A DNA stretch of 64,000 nucleotides from Cokeromyces recurvatus (Eukaryota; Mucoromycota; Mucoromycetes; Mucorales; Mucoraceae): the NCBI RefSeq assembly GCF_025118155.1, contig NW_026251399.1, forward strand, positions 186,001 to 250,000, written 5' to 3'. Below are positions 1-13,677 of the stretch, in pieces; positions within the stretch are counted from its first letter, which is position 1; the number at the start of each line of letters is the position of its first letter. Both the position numbers and the translations under genes were made by a program. Under the pieces are notes generated by a model. It searched no databases and was not told where the DNA came from. It saw only the letters and a list, made by a program, of their open reading frames with translations.

Positions 1-199
1 GGTGGTATAATGTATAATAAAGCTATTATAGACAACAATGAATAAGATATTTATATTACATAATTTATTAATAGAAGGATGAATAATAAGAATAGATATA
101 TAAATATTTATAAATATATAAAATGAATAAAATGCCATCTGTTTATCTATCTATCTATCTATCTATCGATATATATAAAAGCGAAAATGTACATACTAT
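1..199. other. 3' flank of FGAM synthase gene
   Basis: AT-rich sequence after the stop codon of the minus-strand purine gene. It holds a short CTAT tetranucleotide repeat at about 146-168 and no coding signal. It probably carries the 3' UTR and polyadenylation site of that gene. Confidence 0.6.
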
Positions 200-3100
200 T
201 TAATAGTTATCACCAACCCATTGGCGTGCATTACAGAACATTCTTAACCAAGGACCTGCTTGACCCCAGTTCTGATTTGATGGATACCATGAATTACTTT
301 CTTTTAATACAACACGTTCAGGGTGAGGCATCATGATCAAGACACGACCATCAGGGGAGGTGGCACCAGCAATACCTTGTGGAGATCCATTTGGATTGAA
401 AGGATATTTTTGAGTAACATTACCATAGTGGTCCACATAAGATGCAGCAATAAGACCTTGTGACTCAAATTGTTTGAATTGAGCGTCAGACTTGAAAGTA
501 GCTTTACCTTCACCATGTGCAACAGCGATAGGTAAAATAGAACCCTCCATCCCTTTAAAGAATAAACAGTTGGTTTCCTTTTGAATCTTCAAGAGCGATG
601 TACGACCCTCAAATTGTTCAGATTCGTTACGAGCGAAACGAGGCCAGTTTCCTGCTCCAGGAATAAGTTCAGCCAATTGACTCAAGAATTGACATCCATT
701 ACAGACGCCTAATGAAAAGGTATTCTCTCGACTAAAGAATTCAGCAAATTCAGCACGTGCATGTTCATTCAATAAAATGGTACGAGCCCAACCAGATCCT
801 GCGCCAAGGACATCACCATACGAGAAACCACCACAAGCTGCAATACCCACAAAGCCCTTCAAACTCACTTTACCAGAGATAATGTCAGTCATGTGGACAT
901 CTACTGCTTCAAATCCAGCTAAATGGAAGGCAAAGGCCATTTCAATCTGCCCGTTTACACCTTGATCACGTAAGATAGCTACACGAGGGCGACCTCTAGT
1001 GTTGTTGCAAGAGGTGAGAGCTAATTCTTCAGCAGGATCAAATGTTAATTGATATTGGAGACCAGGATCATGAGGATCAAGAACAGCATCATATTCTTGT
1101 TGAGCACAGGAAGCATTATCACGAGCAGCTTGCATCAAATAAGAAGTCTTGGACCAGGCTCGGTAGAGATCAATGCGAGAGGCACTGTAAATTGTTTCTT
1201 CACCAAGTAGAATATTGATATTATCTTTATCGGTATGTTCTGTAACAGTACCTATCTTGTGCAAAGCCTTTACAGGGACACCTGCTTCCTTCATCACATT
1301 TACAAATTCTTCATAGCGATTTGATTTGATTTGAACAACCGCACCTAATTCTTCATTAAAAAGTGCACGAACAACATCTCTATCATCATCATCATCATTC
1401 ACAATGTTGTCCAATTCAATATCTACACCTACGTGACCAGCAAAACACATTTCAACCACAGTAGTAAACAACCCACCGTCTGATCGATCATGATAGGCCA
1501 ACACAAGAGGTTCAACATCATTACTTGTTGTTTCCTTTAACTTTTGCATACCATTGAAGAAGTTCTTTAGTAGATCAGCATCTTCTACATCAGGTGCTTC
1601 GTTACCAATTTCCTTAAAGACTTGAGCAAGAGCGGAACCACCCATACGTTGTTTGCCATGAGCCAAATCAATAAAGATAAGTTCAGTTTTAGGCTTATTC
1701 AACAACTGAGGGGTCCAGGTATGATGGGTATTAACAACAGGACCATAAGCAGTGATAATCAAGGAAAGTGGGGCTGTGACCTCCTTGAATTCACCTGCCT
1801 CTTGCCATTTCATCTTCATCGACATTGAATCTTTACCAACAGGGATAGCAATTCCTAATTTGGGACAAAGGTCAAGACCAATAGCTTGCACGGCTTCATA
1901 AAGACCAGCACCTTCACCTGTATGATCAGCGGCTGACATCCAATTAGCAGACATAATCACATCCTTGATATCACTCACATAAGCAGCTGCAAGATTAGTG
2001 AGAGCTTCACCAACAGCCATACGTGCTGAAGCAGCGTGAGAAACGAGAGCGATAGGTGTGCGTTCACCCATTGCCATGGCCTCACCTGTTACAATATCAA
2101 AGCCTAATGATGTCGTAGTTACAGCCACGTCTGCAACAGGGACCTGCCAGGGGCCTACAAACTGGTCTCGGGCTACCATGGCTGTAATTGAACGATCCCC
2201 GATTGTCACCAAAAAGGACTTGGAGGCAACAGAAGGTAAATGAAGGATACGTGAAGCAGCTTCAGCAAGGACATTATGTTGACCAGGGAGGTAAGTCCTG
2301 AGAGTTGTATCGAAGGGTCTACGGAAGGGACGTTCAGAGGTTGTCTTACGAGACATCTTTGGGGGTTTACCAAAAAGAACTGGCATAGGTAAATCAATAG
2401 GTACGTTATTCAACAGACTATCTCGTACAATAAGGCGTTTCTCAACAGTGGCTGTGCCTACAACGGCATAGGGACATCGTTCACGAGCGCAGAATGCTTC
2501 AAATTGGCTCAACTTGTTGGGAGCAATGGCCAATACATAACGTTCTTGCGATTCATTACACCAGATAGCCATGGGGGACATCGAGGCATCATCACAGGGA
2601 ATCTTACGCAAATCAATTTCAGCACCTAAATCACTGTCATGAACAATTTCAGGTAAAGCATTTGAGAGGCCACCGGCACCTACATCATGAATAGATTCAA
2701 TAGGGGTATCTTCACCTAGAGCATTACAGGCATCAATGACCTCTTGTGCTCGGCGTTGCATTTCAGGATTCTCACGTTGTACAGAAGCAAAGTCTAAATC
2801 AGCACTTGATTGACCGGATGCCATAGAGGAGGCTGCTCCACCTCCTAAACCGATCAACATACCGGGACCACCTAAGACGACGAGATGAGATCCAGGAGCA
2901 ATAGGCCTCTTATGAACATGTGTAGGACGAATAGTACCAACACCACCTGCAATCATGATAGGTTTATGATAGCCACGTACTTCAGAGGTAGTCTCTGTAA
3001 CGGGTACGGTTTCAGCAAATGTACGGAAATAACCTGTTAATGCAGGACGACCAAATTCATTATTAAACGCAGCACCACCAAGAGGAGCTTCCATCATGAT

Positions 3101-4444
3101 ATCATAAGCAGAAGCAACGTGACTAGGTTTACCAAAATCTGTTTCCCAAGGTTGAATGTTATCAGGGATTAATAAATTGGAAACAGTAAAGCCAACGAGA
3201 CCAGCTTTAGGTTTTGATCCTTGACCTACTGCACCTTCATCACGAATTTCACCACCTGAACCAGTAGATGCACCAGGAAATGGTGATACAGCAGTAGGAT
3301 GATTATGAGTTTCAACCTACCATTAAAAAAAAAATTATTAATTATATTTGATACAAGCTTCTTTTATTTTTTTTTTCCTTTCTTATCTTTCCCTCCCTCC
3401 TCCCTCCCTCCCTCTCTCTCCCTCCCTCTCTCTCCCTCCCTCTCTCTCTCTATAAATATAAATATATATATATACCTTTGCAAGATAATGAACATCTTCT
3501 TGTAATGGCTCATATACATGAGAACCATTAGGTGCAAAACGAGTAGCTCTAAAGCCCTTGAGAACTGCCGCATTATCAGAATAAGCAGACAAAGTAGCAT
3601 CTGGATGAACCTTGTGTGTATTTTTAATCATGGCGAAAAGTGAATGTGGTTTCAATTCACCATCAATGGTCCAATCAGCACCAAAGATCTTATGACGACA
3701 ATGTTCTGAGTTGACTTGAGCAAACATAAAGAGCTCGACGTCTGTAGGATTACGTTGAAGTCCCGATTTACCGTCCTTACCTACAAAGGCATCAATCAAA
3801 TAATCAATTTCATCTTCAGCTAAGGCCAAGCCCAATTCCTTATTGGCATGAACAAGTGTTTGTCGAGCATCATTCGTTTGAGACATCAAATCGACAACAG
3901 TTAATGGAGCGGGAGTACCATGATGGAAGATGCTTTCGGATTCAGGTATAGATAAGGAGATGGTTTGTGTCATACGATCATGAATCAAATCCATGATAGA
4001 AGATAATTCTTCAGAAGAAAGAAGTGTACCGTCTTGTTTAGTGATACGATAAGCAATTCCTCGTTCAATACGTTCAACATGATCATAAAGGTTACAGAGA
4101 TGAGCTATATTAGTTGCCTTTGATGACCAAGGGGAGATAGTACCAGCACGAGGCAAAACAAGCACAACTGAACTATGTGTCGCCATATTTGTATCCAAGA
4201 AGGAAATAATTGCATCTCTTTCTTTATTATCTAAAGGATAATAACCATATGTCAATAAGTTACGTAAAATCTGTCCTCGTTCAGATGAAACATCTAAACT
4301 ATCCTGTTGTCCTGGACGAGCTTGTACAAAATGAACATATATAGCGGAAATAGAAATAGCTAAAGGGATCGTCTTTTGAATAGCTTTCAAAACACTAGTG
4401 CTCTTGGAAGGTGAAAGAGCAGAAGTGCCAGGAAGTACCAACAT
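200..4444 (-). CDS. ade6: Phosphoribosylformylglycinamidine synthase (FGAM synthase)
   Basis: Fourth step of de novo purine synthesis: glutamine- and ATP-dependent conversion of FGAR to FGAM in the cytosol. Two exons, 4444-3476 and 3316-200, are joined across a 159 nt intron in phase 0. The product is 1361 aa, almost exactly the size of the large eukaryotic single-chain enzyme. The N-terminal PurS-like region is followed at residue 324 by [10 protein letters not shown], which falls exactly on the exon junction, then by the two-lobed ATP-binding synthetase. The C-terminal glutaminase has GVCNGC with nucleophile Cys about 1195, and PHPER supplying His about 1321 and Glu about 1323. The ATG at 4444 is the first in frame. 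The intron holds a CT/GA-rich tract with five GGG runs on the sense strand. The symbol follows yeast ADE6. Identification is secure. Confidence 0.97.
3391..3452 (-). repeat. Intronic GA/GGGA purine tract
   Basis: Inside the single FGAM synthase intron the plus strand reads CCCT/CTCT repeats, so the transcript carries GGGA and GAGA repeats. At 3391-3412 five GGG runs are spaced by 1-4 nt, which fits a canonical G-quadruplex motif. The tract lies about 25 nt from the 5' splice site, beyond a short TA-rich stretch. Confidence 0.8.
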
Positions 4445-5282
4445 AATTTATAAAATGAGTTTTACTGTTCAATAAAAAAATAAAAATAAAAAATAAAAAT
4501 AGAATGTAATAATAATATTAAAAAAAAAATAGAAATAATATAAAGAAAAAAAAAAAAAAAAAAAGAAAGAAGTTCTGCATCTTAATCACTGATTTTTTTT
4601 CCATTTCCGCTAAATCTGTCATAAAAAAAGTCCCACCAATGAGTCAAGAATGTAAAACAGATTGATGTGGGGGAGAAAATAATCTGACGCTTTTGTTGGC
4701 TGTATTTAAACTGAATAACTAACTCTTCCCCCCAAAAAATATATATATTTGTATTCATACACGTAACATTGAAACGGATATTGTCGAAAAGATTTAATTA
4801 TTAATTTCTCAAAATATGCCTATTACTGCCCTCCCCCCTCTACTAAAACTGTTAAATAGAATAATAAAAAAGTTGAAATAGACTTATTTACTTTTGACAT
4901 GATATAGATATTATAGCATGTTCAGTAACTTCAATTTACCGAATTAGATATTCGTTTTTATATATGTGATATTGAATCCATTATCAGACATTATAAAGTG
5001 CTTTTGCTAAAAGGAGCTTATTTTATTTAATTTTTTAATTTTAAGCTGTTATCCTATAGATTTTATTGGCCTATTTTTTTTCCTTTCTTTTTTAGCAACT
5101 CTCAATCGAGAAATATAATAATTTATCATCATACACACAATTGATTAAATGTTCTTTGTTAGACTAATTGTACGTCAGAAGAAGGACTTAATATATATAT
5201 ATATATACATGTATATATAAAAAGAAAAAAAAAGTTGCCTGTTTGTTCTTTCTTCCTTTCTTTTTTTTTTTCGTTGTTAAAA
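4445..5282. promoter_or_regulatory. Divergent promoter region, FGAM synthase / Dicer
   Basis: 838 bp between two divergently transcribed start codons. It is AT-rich, with A runs near 4545-4565 and a TA repeat at about 5193-5220 just upstream of the Dicer leader. The Dicer leader is pyrimidine-rich (about 5235-5275). No ORF or RNA gene was recognised, and I could not assign specific operators. Confidence 0.5.
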
Positions 5283-5912
5283 ATGGCTGATATTTATCTT
5301 GATCCTGAATTCAAAGATTTAAAACTAGAACAGGTAGCTCTTTTAAATCTCGAAAATAGTAAAACAAGAGAAAAGTATTTGACTGCTGCCACAAAGACTG
5401 AGGCTTCTCAACAATCCAACTTGAATAATCCTCGAGATTATCAATATGAAATATTCAAAAAAGCTATCGTCGAAAATGTTATTGCTGTTTTAGATACAGG
5501 AGCGGGAAAAACTTTGATTTCTGTTATGCTCATTAAGCACATGTTATCCATTGAAAATGAAAAACAGTGTGAAAACAAGGATTATAAAGTAAAAAGAGCA
5601 AACGCAAACGCAAACATAGATGCTTACACCTTTTTTTTTCTTTTTCTTTTTCTTTTCTTTTTTTTTGTAGAAAAAAATTACATTTTTCATTGTTGATCGT
5701 GTTCCATTAGTTTTCCAACAAGGTGGTGTGATTAAAGCAAATTGCGATGCTAATATAAAAGAGCTGTGTGGTGAAATGAATGTAGACTCTTGGGATAAAG
5801 AAATGTGGAGAGAAATTTTCGAGAATAATGATATTTGTATTTTAACTGCTCAGATTTATTTGGATGTCTTGCGTAGAAGTTTTCTTACATTAGATGAAGT
5901 ATACTTTTTTTT

Positions 5913-5943
<31 letters not shown>

Positions 5944-8900
5944 ACATAAAATATATTCATATTTTTTTTCATATATCTAGGTTAACTTGATGATATTTGA
6001 TGAATGTCATCATGCAGTGAAAGGCCATCCATTCAATCTTATTATGTATGAATTTTATCACCAATGGCGTTTAAAACCTAAAATTTTTAGTATGACAGCT
6101 TCACCTATATGCTCCTCATCAAAGAAAATTTTTAATAGCATCATGTAAATAGATAAATAGTGTGTTATGGCTTATGTATGTGTTTATTTATTTTTTTCAT
6201 TCATTGTATATATAGTATCCTGGAAACAAATCTTAATTGTAAGGTCTATACTGCAATAAATACACCTAGTCTACAACTTGCTGCCAACAAACCATTGGAA
6301 TCTATTGTTTATTATTCCATGATGCCTATTCGTGACGCATCTTCTTCATATAGGCTATACTCGAAACAAAAATATATAGAATACGATATGTCTCAATATT
6401 ATTTTCCGTTTCGTTATAAACAACGTTCACAATTAACTACACTTATTATGAATAAAATAGAGTATATTCACGGATTTAACTATTTATTGAATATGAGTGA
6501 CTATATTTCAGATTATTTAGGTCCTTGGTGTTCTGATAGATTATGGAAAGTGTTACTATATGACTGTATACGCCGCAATGATTTTGTCATTCCTACAAGC
6601 GCTAATCGTTATACTAGTGGTTGCCAATTTAGTAAAAAAGATAGGGATGCATTGGAGGAGGCTTATTCCATCTGCCTCCAACAGGATCAAAATATCGTTT
6701 GTCAACCTGATATCAATGATGCGTGTCTCTTTACACCAAAGGCAAAGGCTTTAATTGAATGTTTAAGACGTATAGTCTCTCAACAAGATCATGAAGGGTT
6801 TTTTGGCATTATATTTGTTGAACGTCGTTACACAGCGATGTCTATTAAATTACTTATCGAGCATTTTATCGAGTTTAAAGATAGTATTCAAAGTGATATA
6901 TTAATTGGTCATGGCTCGGATAGTATAAAGGAATTGGGACAAAAATACACTGAACAAAACAGAATAATTGCAAAATTCAAAAGGGGTGAAATAAACCTGC
7001 TAATAGCAACAAATATAGCAGAAGAAGGTCTTGATATTCAATCATGTAATTATGTTATTAGGTAATAATAATAATAATAATGACAATCATATATTTTAGA
7101 ACTTTATCATATACTAATTTAAAAAAAAAAATGGGTATCGAAAGATTTGATATGTTCACGACTTTAATTGCATATATTCAGTCAAGGGGACGTGCAAGAA
7201 AGATGAATTCAAAGTATATCATGTTAGTCAACCAGCTTGATCCGAAAGAAATAAATTTATTTCAAAGGACTACAGTAGCTGAAAATCAAATGAAGGAATT
7301 TTGTTTATCTTTACCAGCGAATAGAAACCTTGCCCTCCAATTTGATTTAGATGAAGACCTTCCAAAAAAAATCAAAGAAGAGATGAATAAAACATATTTG
7401 GCTGATGCTTACCGAGTCCCTAGCACAGGTGCACTCTTGACGATATCAAATGCAATTTCCTTGATATACCAATATTGTGATTCCTTACCGTCTGACATTT
7501 TTTGTAACTTGAAGCCTATTTACAAGTTTATCTCACTTAATCAATCGCAGGTGGAATGCGTATTAACTCTTCCTATCAATGCTAATTTTAAGACACATTA
7601 TAGCTGTATAGATATATCTCGAGATGAAGCTAAAGCAAAAGTGTCCTTAGAGGTATGTATTGCACTTCATCTCTCTGGTGAAATTGATGACAATCTGGTA
7701 CCCAAATCAAAGACCTTTAAAAAAAGAAAGATAATAGAAGAAAGAAATGAAGATTACGAGATGATGATGGTGACGACGACGACGACGGATGATAGATTAC
7801 TAGAAAAACAAAATCAAGAAGCATTTTACGAGAAAAGACATCCAACCTTTTGGTTTACCGACACGGGTTCAGATCATAATTCAGAAAAATTTTGGATATC
7901 CTTAATAGACTTTAATACTTTACAAGATCTAGACGGTATCAGCGTTAGACCCATGTGTTTGATTACAAGAAAGCCTTTACCTTTTATCCCAGACATCGTA
8001 TTGTACAATAATAATGTCCAGTTTAAGGTCTCTATTAAAAGTCAACCCCAGTCTTTCGTCTTTGACTCTAATGAACACATTGAAATCTTAAAAAACTATC
8101 TTTTTTTATTTGTAAAATCCGTCACTAACAAAGAATTTTCCTGCACTGAAGACATTGCCTACTTTTTGGCACCTCTATATAAAAACATAAATCAATCATC
8201 AAGCTTATTACAAGATAATATTGATTGGAAAGAAATCGAAAAGACAATTAATCATGATGGAAGACAGTACCTTTCTTTCACTCATCTAGAGACGAACTAT
8301 GATGATGCCATTGTGATTGATTCTAACAATCGGCATCATTATTTTGTAAAAGGGATTCATACTGACATGAATCCATTATCAAAGATCTGTGTAAACCCCA
8401 ATGATTCTGAACTGAATGAGACTCAATGCTCTGAAGATAGTTATGAAACTTATCTCGAGTATTATCAAAATCAGCCCCATTCTACTATGACCACAAAGAC
8501 TGTTATTTCGGATATGAATCAACCTTTATTATGTGTTGAAAGAGCGAAAAAAAGCAAATTATTTTCCTTGGTTAAAAAAATGAATGATGATCACAAGGAG
8601 GAACAGCTAAAGAAAGAAGAATCAGGTACTATTTGGCTGGCTCCTGAAATATGCCAACTCTATCCTGTCAGTGCTAGTGTATACCAAGCATCAAGAATAA
8701 TACCAAGTGTTATTTCACAATTAGATGCAACTTTACTTTTCTATGATGCTAAAGAAAGCTTATGCCTTTCAAATAAAATTAATATAGAATTGATATTTGA
8801 AGCTTTCACAACCACATCATCACATGCTAGTAAAGATTACCAACGGTTAGAATTCCTTGGAGGTAATATATATATATATATATATATAATGTGTGTGTGT

Positions 8901-10279
8901 GTGTATAAAGATGTACAACAAAAAAAAAAAAAAAAAAAACTCTATCTCAATGAATATAATAGACTCTGTACTTAAATTTATCGCTTCTACAAAAACATTT
9001 GTACAGTATCCTTCAAGTAGAGAAGATGAATTAAGTGAAATTCGGACAAGGATGGTTAGCAATAAGACACTTTTTAAATTAGCCATACAATTGAAGTTAT
9101 ATCATTACATCCATAGTCAAAATATAGCTTATCGAATGTGGAGACCGTTTCAATTTGTTAGCCCTACAGATAGTCCAGAAATAGTCAAGACACTTCATTT
9201 CCATAAGCTTTCAGAGAAGACACTAGCAGATGTAATTGAGTCCACTTTAGGAGCTGCTTATGTAAGTTCCAACAATTATGATATTCAGGAGGTACTCTAT
9301 ACAGCTCGTCAGCTTTTGATACCATTAGATCCTATTGTAGATTGGAAGGATTTTTTGACAACGTATACAGATCGAAGAAAGGAATATGATATACAGTCTT
9401 TATATAATCCATCTTTAAGAGAAGTAGATATCGAACGAGTCTCTCATATTATCGGTTACTCATTTACAGATGAATCCCTCATTGTTGAAGCATTGACACA
9501 TGCCAGCATAATCACCTCAAGCGTGCCCTGTTACCAACGGTTAGAATTCTTGGGTGATGCAGTGCTTGATTTATGTGTGACTCGATACCTTTTTAAGAAA
9601 TACCCGGCAGCAACGCCCAACAAGCTTCATAATCTTCGAAAATCGTGTGTAAACAATGAAATATTAAGTACACTTTGTATACAATTAAGGTTACAACATC
9701 ATATTCGACACTTCTCATCTCGACTTATTACAGCGATTCAAAATTTTGAAATGACTTTAACCGAAAACATCCACGGTGGCAGTGGCGAATTCTGGCTTCA
9801 TTCCAACCCACCCAAGGTGTTATCGGATGTGATAGAGAGCTTAATAGGCGCTGTCTATGTTGATAGTGGATTTGACTTGAAAAAAGTAGAAGAGTTATTT
9901 GAAAGATGGTTAAAACCTTTATTAGATCAACACATCTCTCCAGAGACTATTCAAGTTCATCCTTTAAGTCAATTCAAAGAGTACATACAAGAATATGGTT
10001 GTATGAAATGTGAAATAAAGTAAAGTATTCTATAACATAATAGATACAGGAGACTCTATTTATTTATTTATTTATTTATTCGTTTACACGTATAGAAATA
10101 TAACTACACCTATCATCGGTCCTACTTTACAAAAATGTGTCATTTTTATTCATACTATTTCTTTTGCTAGTGGAGCAGGATTTAATACTCGTGAAGCAAG
10201 AAAACAGGCAGCTAAGAGGGCTTACCAACGATTGTTAGATCATCCCAACCTATTAAAATCCATGTGTGATTGTAGATAA
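5283..10279 (+). CDS. dcl: Dicer-like ribonuclease III
   Basis: Cuts dsRNA into small RNAs for RNA silencing. Seven exons: 5283-5588, 5671-5898, 5981-6144, 6216-7061, 7145-8862, 8963-10019, 10096-10279. They give 1500 aa with all junctions in frame. Domains in order: DExD/H helicase with DTGAGKT (71-77) and DECH (185-188); helicase C ending in QSRGRARK (about 527-534); Dicer dimerisation fold; divergent platform/PAZ region (about 930-990, with a QPLL motif); RNase IIIa (about 1040-1200); RNase IIIb (about 1244-1405); C-terminal dsRNA-binding domain (about 1415-1500). Both RNase III domains keep YQRLEFLG followed by Asp and the downstream D-x-x-E pair (ADVIES, SDVIES), so both sites look active. 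The ATG at 5283 is the first available. I cannot tell Dcl1 from Dcl2 type without a tree. Confidence 0.95.
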
Positions 10280-11828
10280 CCTGTTTCTGATTGAACTTGA
10301 TGAAATAAATAAATAAATAAATAAAATAATAAAAAAAAAGGCAGATTCCCGTTTCTTTAACATAAGAAAAAACTAGTAGTTCTTATTATAATAAAGTTTT
10401 TTTTTTCTTTCTTTCTAGAACTCACATGATTATTAAATTGTTGTATTTAGCATATTGTTATTTATTATTGTGTAATCGGGAAAATGTATGAAATATCGCC
10501 TTAAAAAAAATCACATGTAACACATTTTTTCTATGTATTACAAGGAAAAAAAAATAATAATAATAATACTAAATCTATGATAGTAACCAAAACCTCGGTA
10601 GGGGGATACTTTTAAAGCAAAGTCTAAAATATACCCTGAGTATTTCCATTTTCGAGTGAATAATAATAGTATATTTCTATTTACTCCATAAAGTCCTGTT
10701 TTCTTTTCCTTCCCCCAACACACATGATTAAAAAAAACTATCATAGAAATATATATACTTTTTTTGTAGACCTTTTTTTTTTTTTTTTGTCTATTTTTCT
10801 TTTTATTATTAAAGCAGTTGTATCAACTATTTACTGTAAAACCCCATAAAAGTAAATGAAGACAGTAAAGTCATTTAAAAGGATGCATGTATTATTTACT
10901 CTATTCATCTATTTTAGGTTAGAAGTAATGGTAAACTATTTCTCGATATATTAATAATGTTTATGAGTGATCATCATCATCCTCCTTCACTCTTGTTTTT
11001 TATTTAACAGTCTAACTATGCAATTTATCGCTATATTTAAAAAAAAAAAAAGAAAAAAGAATCTTATAGAACAAATTGACTGCATTAAAAAGAATTTTTT
11101 TTTAGTAAAAAGATCAATTTATTATTAAAAATAGTTTAGTTTTGTTCAACCTATTTAAAAAAAAAAAAAAAAAAATAGCACTCTACCCCCATAAATCAGA
11201 CTAGACCAGACCTTTATGGACTCTTCATTCTTTCCCGAAAATGACAGCGGAGTAATTTTTTTTTCTTTGATAAAGATCGACGATAATAATCGAGGAAAAA
11301 AAAAAAAGTCTTCCTATTCTCAAAAGGTTAGAAGAATAGAAATATTCTATAAGTCAAGTACCAATCAAAAATTAAGCTGCTTTATGATAAGTCATCATTT
11401 TTAAAACTTTGTACCTTAAATCACGCGTTTAATAATCGTGTAGAAAAAAAAAATTTTTTTTAAATAAAGTGTAGAGAATACAATTTATTGTGGTATTTAT
11501 TATGATAATTATTAATACTATTATTATTTATATATTTTAAATGCCAAATGCGTATAATAGATATTATTATTATTATTTTAAAGAACTACTGATGCGTAAG
11601 TTAAATAATAATAACAAGAAAAAAAAAGGGGGGGGAATTGTATATGATTCAATATATGTACACATAGAAACATAATTGTATATGTAAATATGTCTTTTTT
11701 TCTTCTTCTTTTTTCTTTTTTTTGGTTTGAATCTTGCCAAGTATTAAATAAACATGTTCTTTTTTTTGGTTCAAGTATATATACATATATATACTTGTAT
11801 GTATGTATATATAGGGTAAACAATGTTG
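10280..11828. other. Convergent AT-rich spacer
   Basis: About 1.55 kb between the Dicer stop and the 3' end of the next minus-strand gene. It contains A/T runs, TTTA and AATA repeats and a TATG-type tract near 11775-11815. Short ORFs here are low-complexity and have no splice-linked partners. I see no RNA gene or mobile element. Confidence 0.5.
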
Positions 11829-12612
11829 CTAAAATGGGAATGTATTTTTACTGCTTTTTTTTGTCGATTGGAATGATTTGTTTGATGTATCTGTAAGTGG
11901 GGAAATAATCTTCTCGGATTCAGGATTCATATTACCCATGTAGTCGTAAGATGGATTATTTAACAAGATACCATCATCATTAGATACTTCATTGTCTTCT
12001 TTAGGTGTTATAAGTGGTGAAGTTAATTTGGCTGATGAGGAAGTTTCAATTAAAATATCATTCAATTGATCTTCAACTGGCGTTAATAAAGGTGTTGATG
12101 GGTTAGGGTTATTTGCAAGGCTCTGAGCCAGCAGAGCTTCATTCACATTTAATAAAGATTGAAGATATTCCGGTGATGGCCCAGTTTGTGATAAAATATT
12201 AGCAAATAAGGGCTCATGAGTTAATGTTAATATCTCGGATGTTGTTGTCTCGGTTGTTGTTATCGTCTTGGCAACTGATGATGATGATGATCTATTCAAG
12301 ATGGTCGATTCAGGAATTATATCGTTTGTTAATTCACTCAATGTTGTCTCAGTAATGGTAGTTGAATTTGATGGTGACATTGAGGAAGATCCTTCAAGTT
12401 CAGCATTTACAACTGGAAGATCTAACTGACCTAGCCAACCGATACCCGGACCACTATAATTCATGTTATGTTAGTTTATAGCTTTATTATGATAAAATAA
12501 GGTACCTTTCTTCCCATTCTTGACCCATCATTTGCATAACAATCTCGAGTTTTTCTCGTTGACGTTCTAACTCTTCAAGGTTTTTATCATAATCACTTAA
12601 AGTTTTATCCAT
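11829..12612 (-). CDS. Hypothetical protein with N-terminal coiled coil and Ser/Thr-rich tail
   Basis: Two exons, 12612-12506 and 12453-11829, with a 52 nt intron, encode 243 aa. Residues about 8-30 form a charged helix (Leu-Glu-rich, KNLEELERQREKLEI) likely to be a coiled coil. Next comes a Gly-rich patch spanning the splice site (SGPGIGWLGQLDLP), then a long acidic Ser/Thr/Asn-rich region without predicted fold. The ATG at 12612 was chosen because upstream in-frame sequence is only low-complexity hydrophobic residues. The composition would suit a regulatory or transcription-associated protein, but I recognise no family. The precise splice join and an uninterrupted 208-codon second exon support a real gene. 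Confidence 0.7.
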
Positions 12613-13636
12613 AGGTGTGTGAAATATTATCCAAGTTAAGTAAGTTAAGAGATAAAATAAAAAAAAAGAGAGAGAGAGAGAGAGAAAAAAAAGGGGGGGG
12701 AAATTTAAAATATAAAATATTAAATAAATAAATAAAATTTTTGGAGGAATTTGAATTGAACGAATAAAAATATACATCGTCTTACTTGTGCTGTGTAACG
12801 ATTAATTTTGTAGTATTTTATCCTTGTTTTTTACCGTATTTTACATCCGAGAAATCTAGAAAGTCTTAAAGAAGGGAGTTCTTTATTAATAGAAAGAACT
12901 TGTTTAAATGACAAAGATGTCTCTACATTATTTTGAGTGGTATTCATTCTCCAACATGATTTCAAATATCTCTTATTTGTGTGTGTATAAATAAGCTCAT
13001 ATTCTATAATAAAACATGATATGATTTATCCCCTCTTTCACTCATACAATGCAGATATATAAAATATTCTAAAGAAGTTTGTGTCTGTCGGTTATTTAAC
13101 TTCACATGCATTTTTGAATATCGTTACAAAATGAGTAACATTCATCTAATTTTACGCCTACAAATTAAAAAAAGATCTATGATCCTGAAAAATTTCGATG
13201 TTCATACATCTATTTGGGCTTTATTTTTTCTTTTCTTTTTAAAATTGCAAATAGGTTTTATTATCTTTTATAAATCTTTTAAATATACATATTTTATAGT
13301 TAATTAGACAATTAAAAAAAAAAGATCCTCTAAAGTTTTCTTTTTCTCATAATTTGACTGGATCAGAAATAACAAGTAGTGCAAATGTATCACCACCACT
13401 GCTTGTATTGACGGAAATATGGGACCCGAACAAAAGGAATCAAATCAAGTACAATTATTCTCTGATATGTGTGTGTGTTTATTTATTACTTTTTTTTTTA
13501 TTATACATATTGCAGTGATAACTAAATAGTATGTTGGACTGAGCTTTTTGTTTTAAAGTCCTTATTTTTCTTGAACAGCCTCAATTTGTTCTTTCGGATA
13601 ATTAGTTTCCTCATTTATATTAGGCGGTTACATAAA

Positions 13637-13677
<41 letters not shown>

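Noticed and set aside
5235..5282. Upstream extension of the Dicer start
   Set aside because: The upstream in-frame codon is TTG in a pyrimidine-rich leader and the translation is Phe/Ser low-complexity. The first ATG is at 5283.
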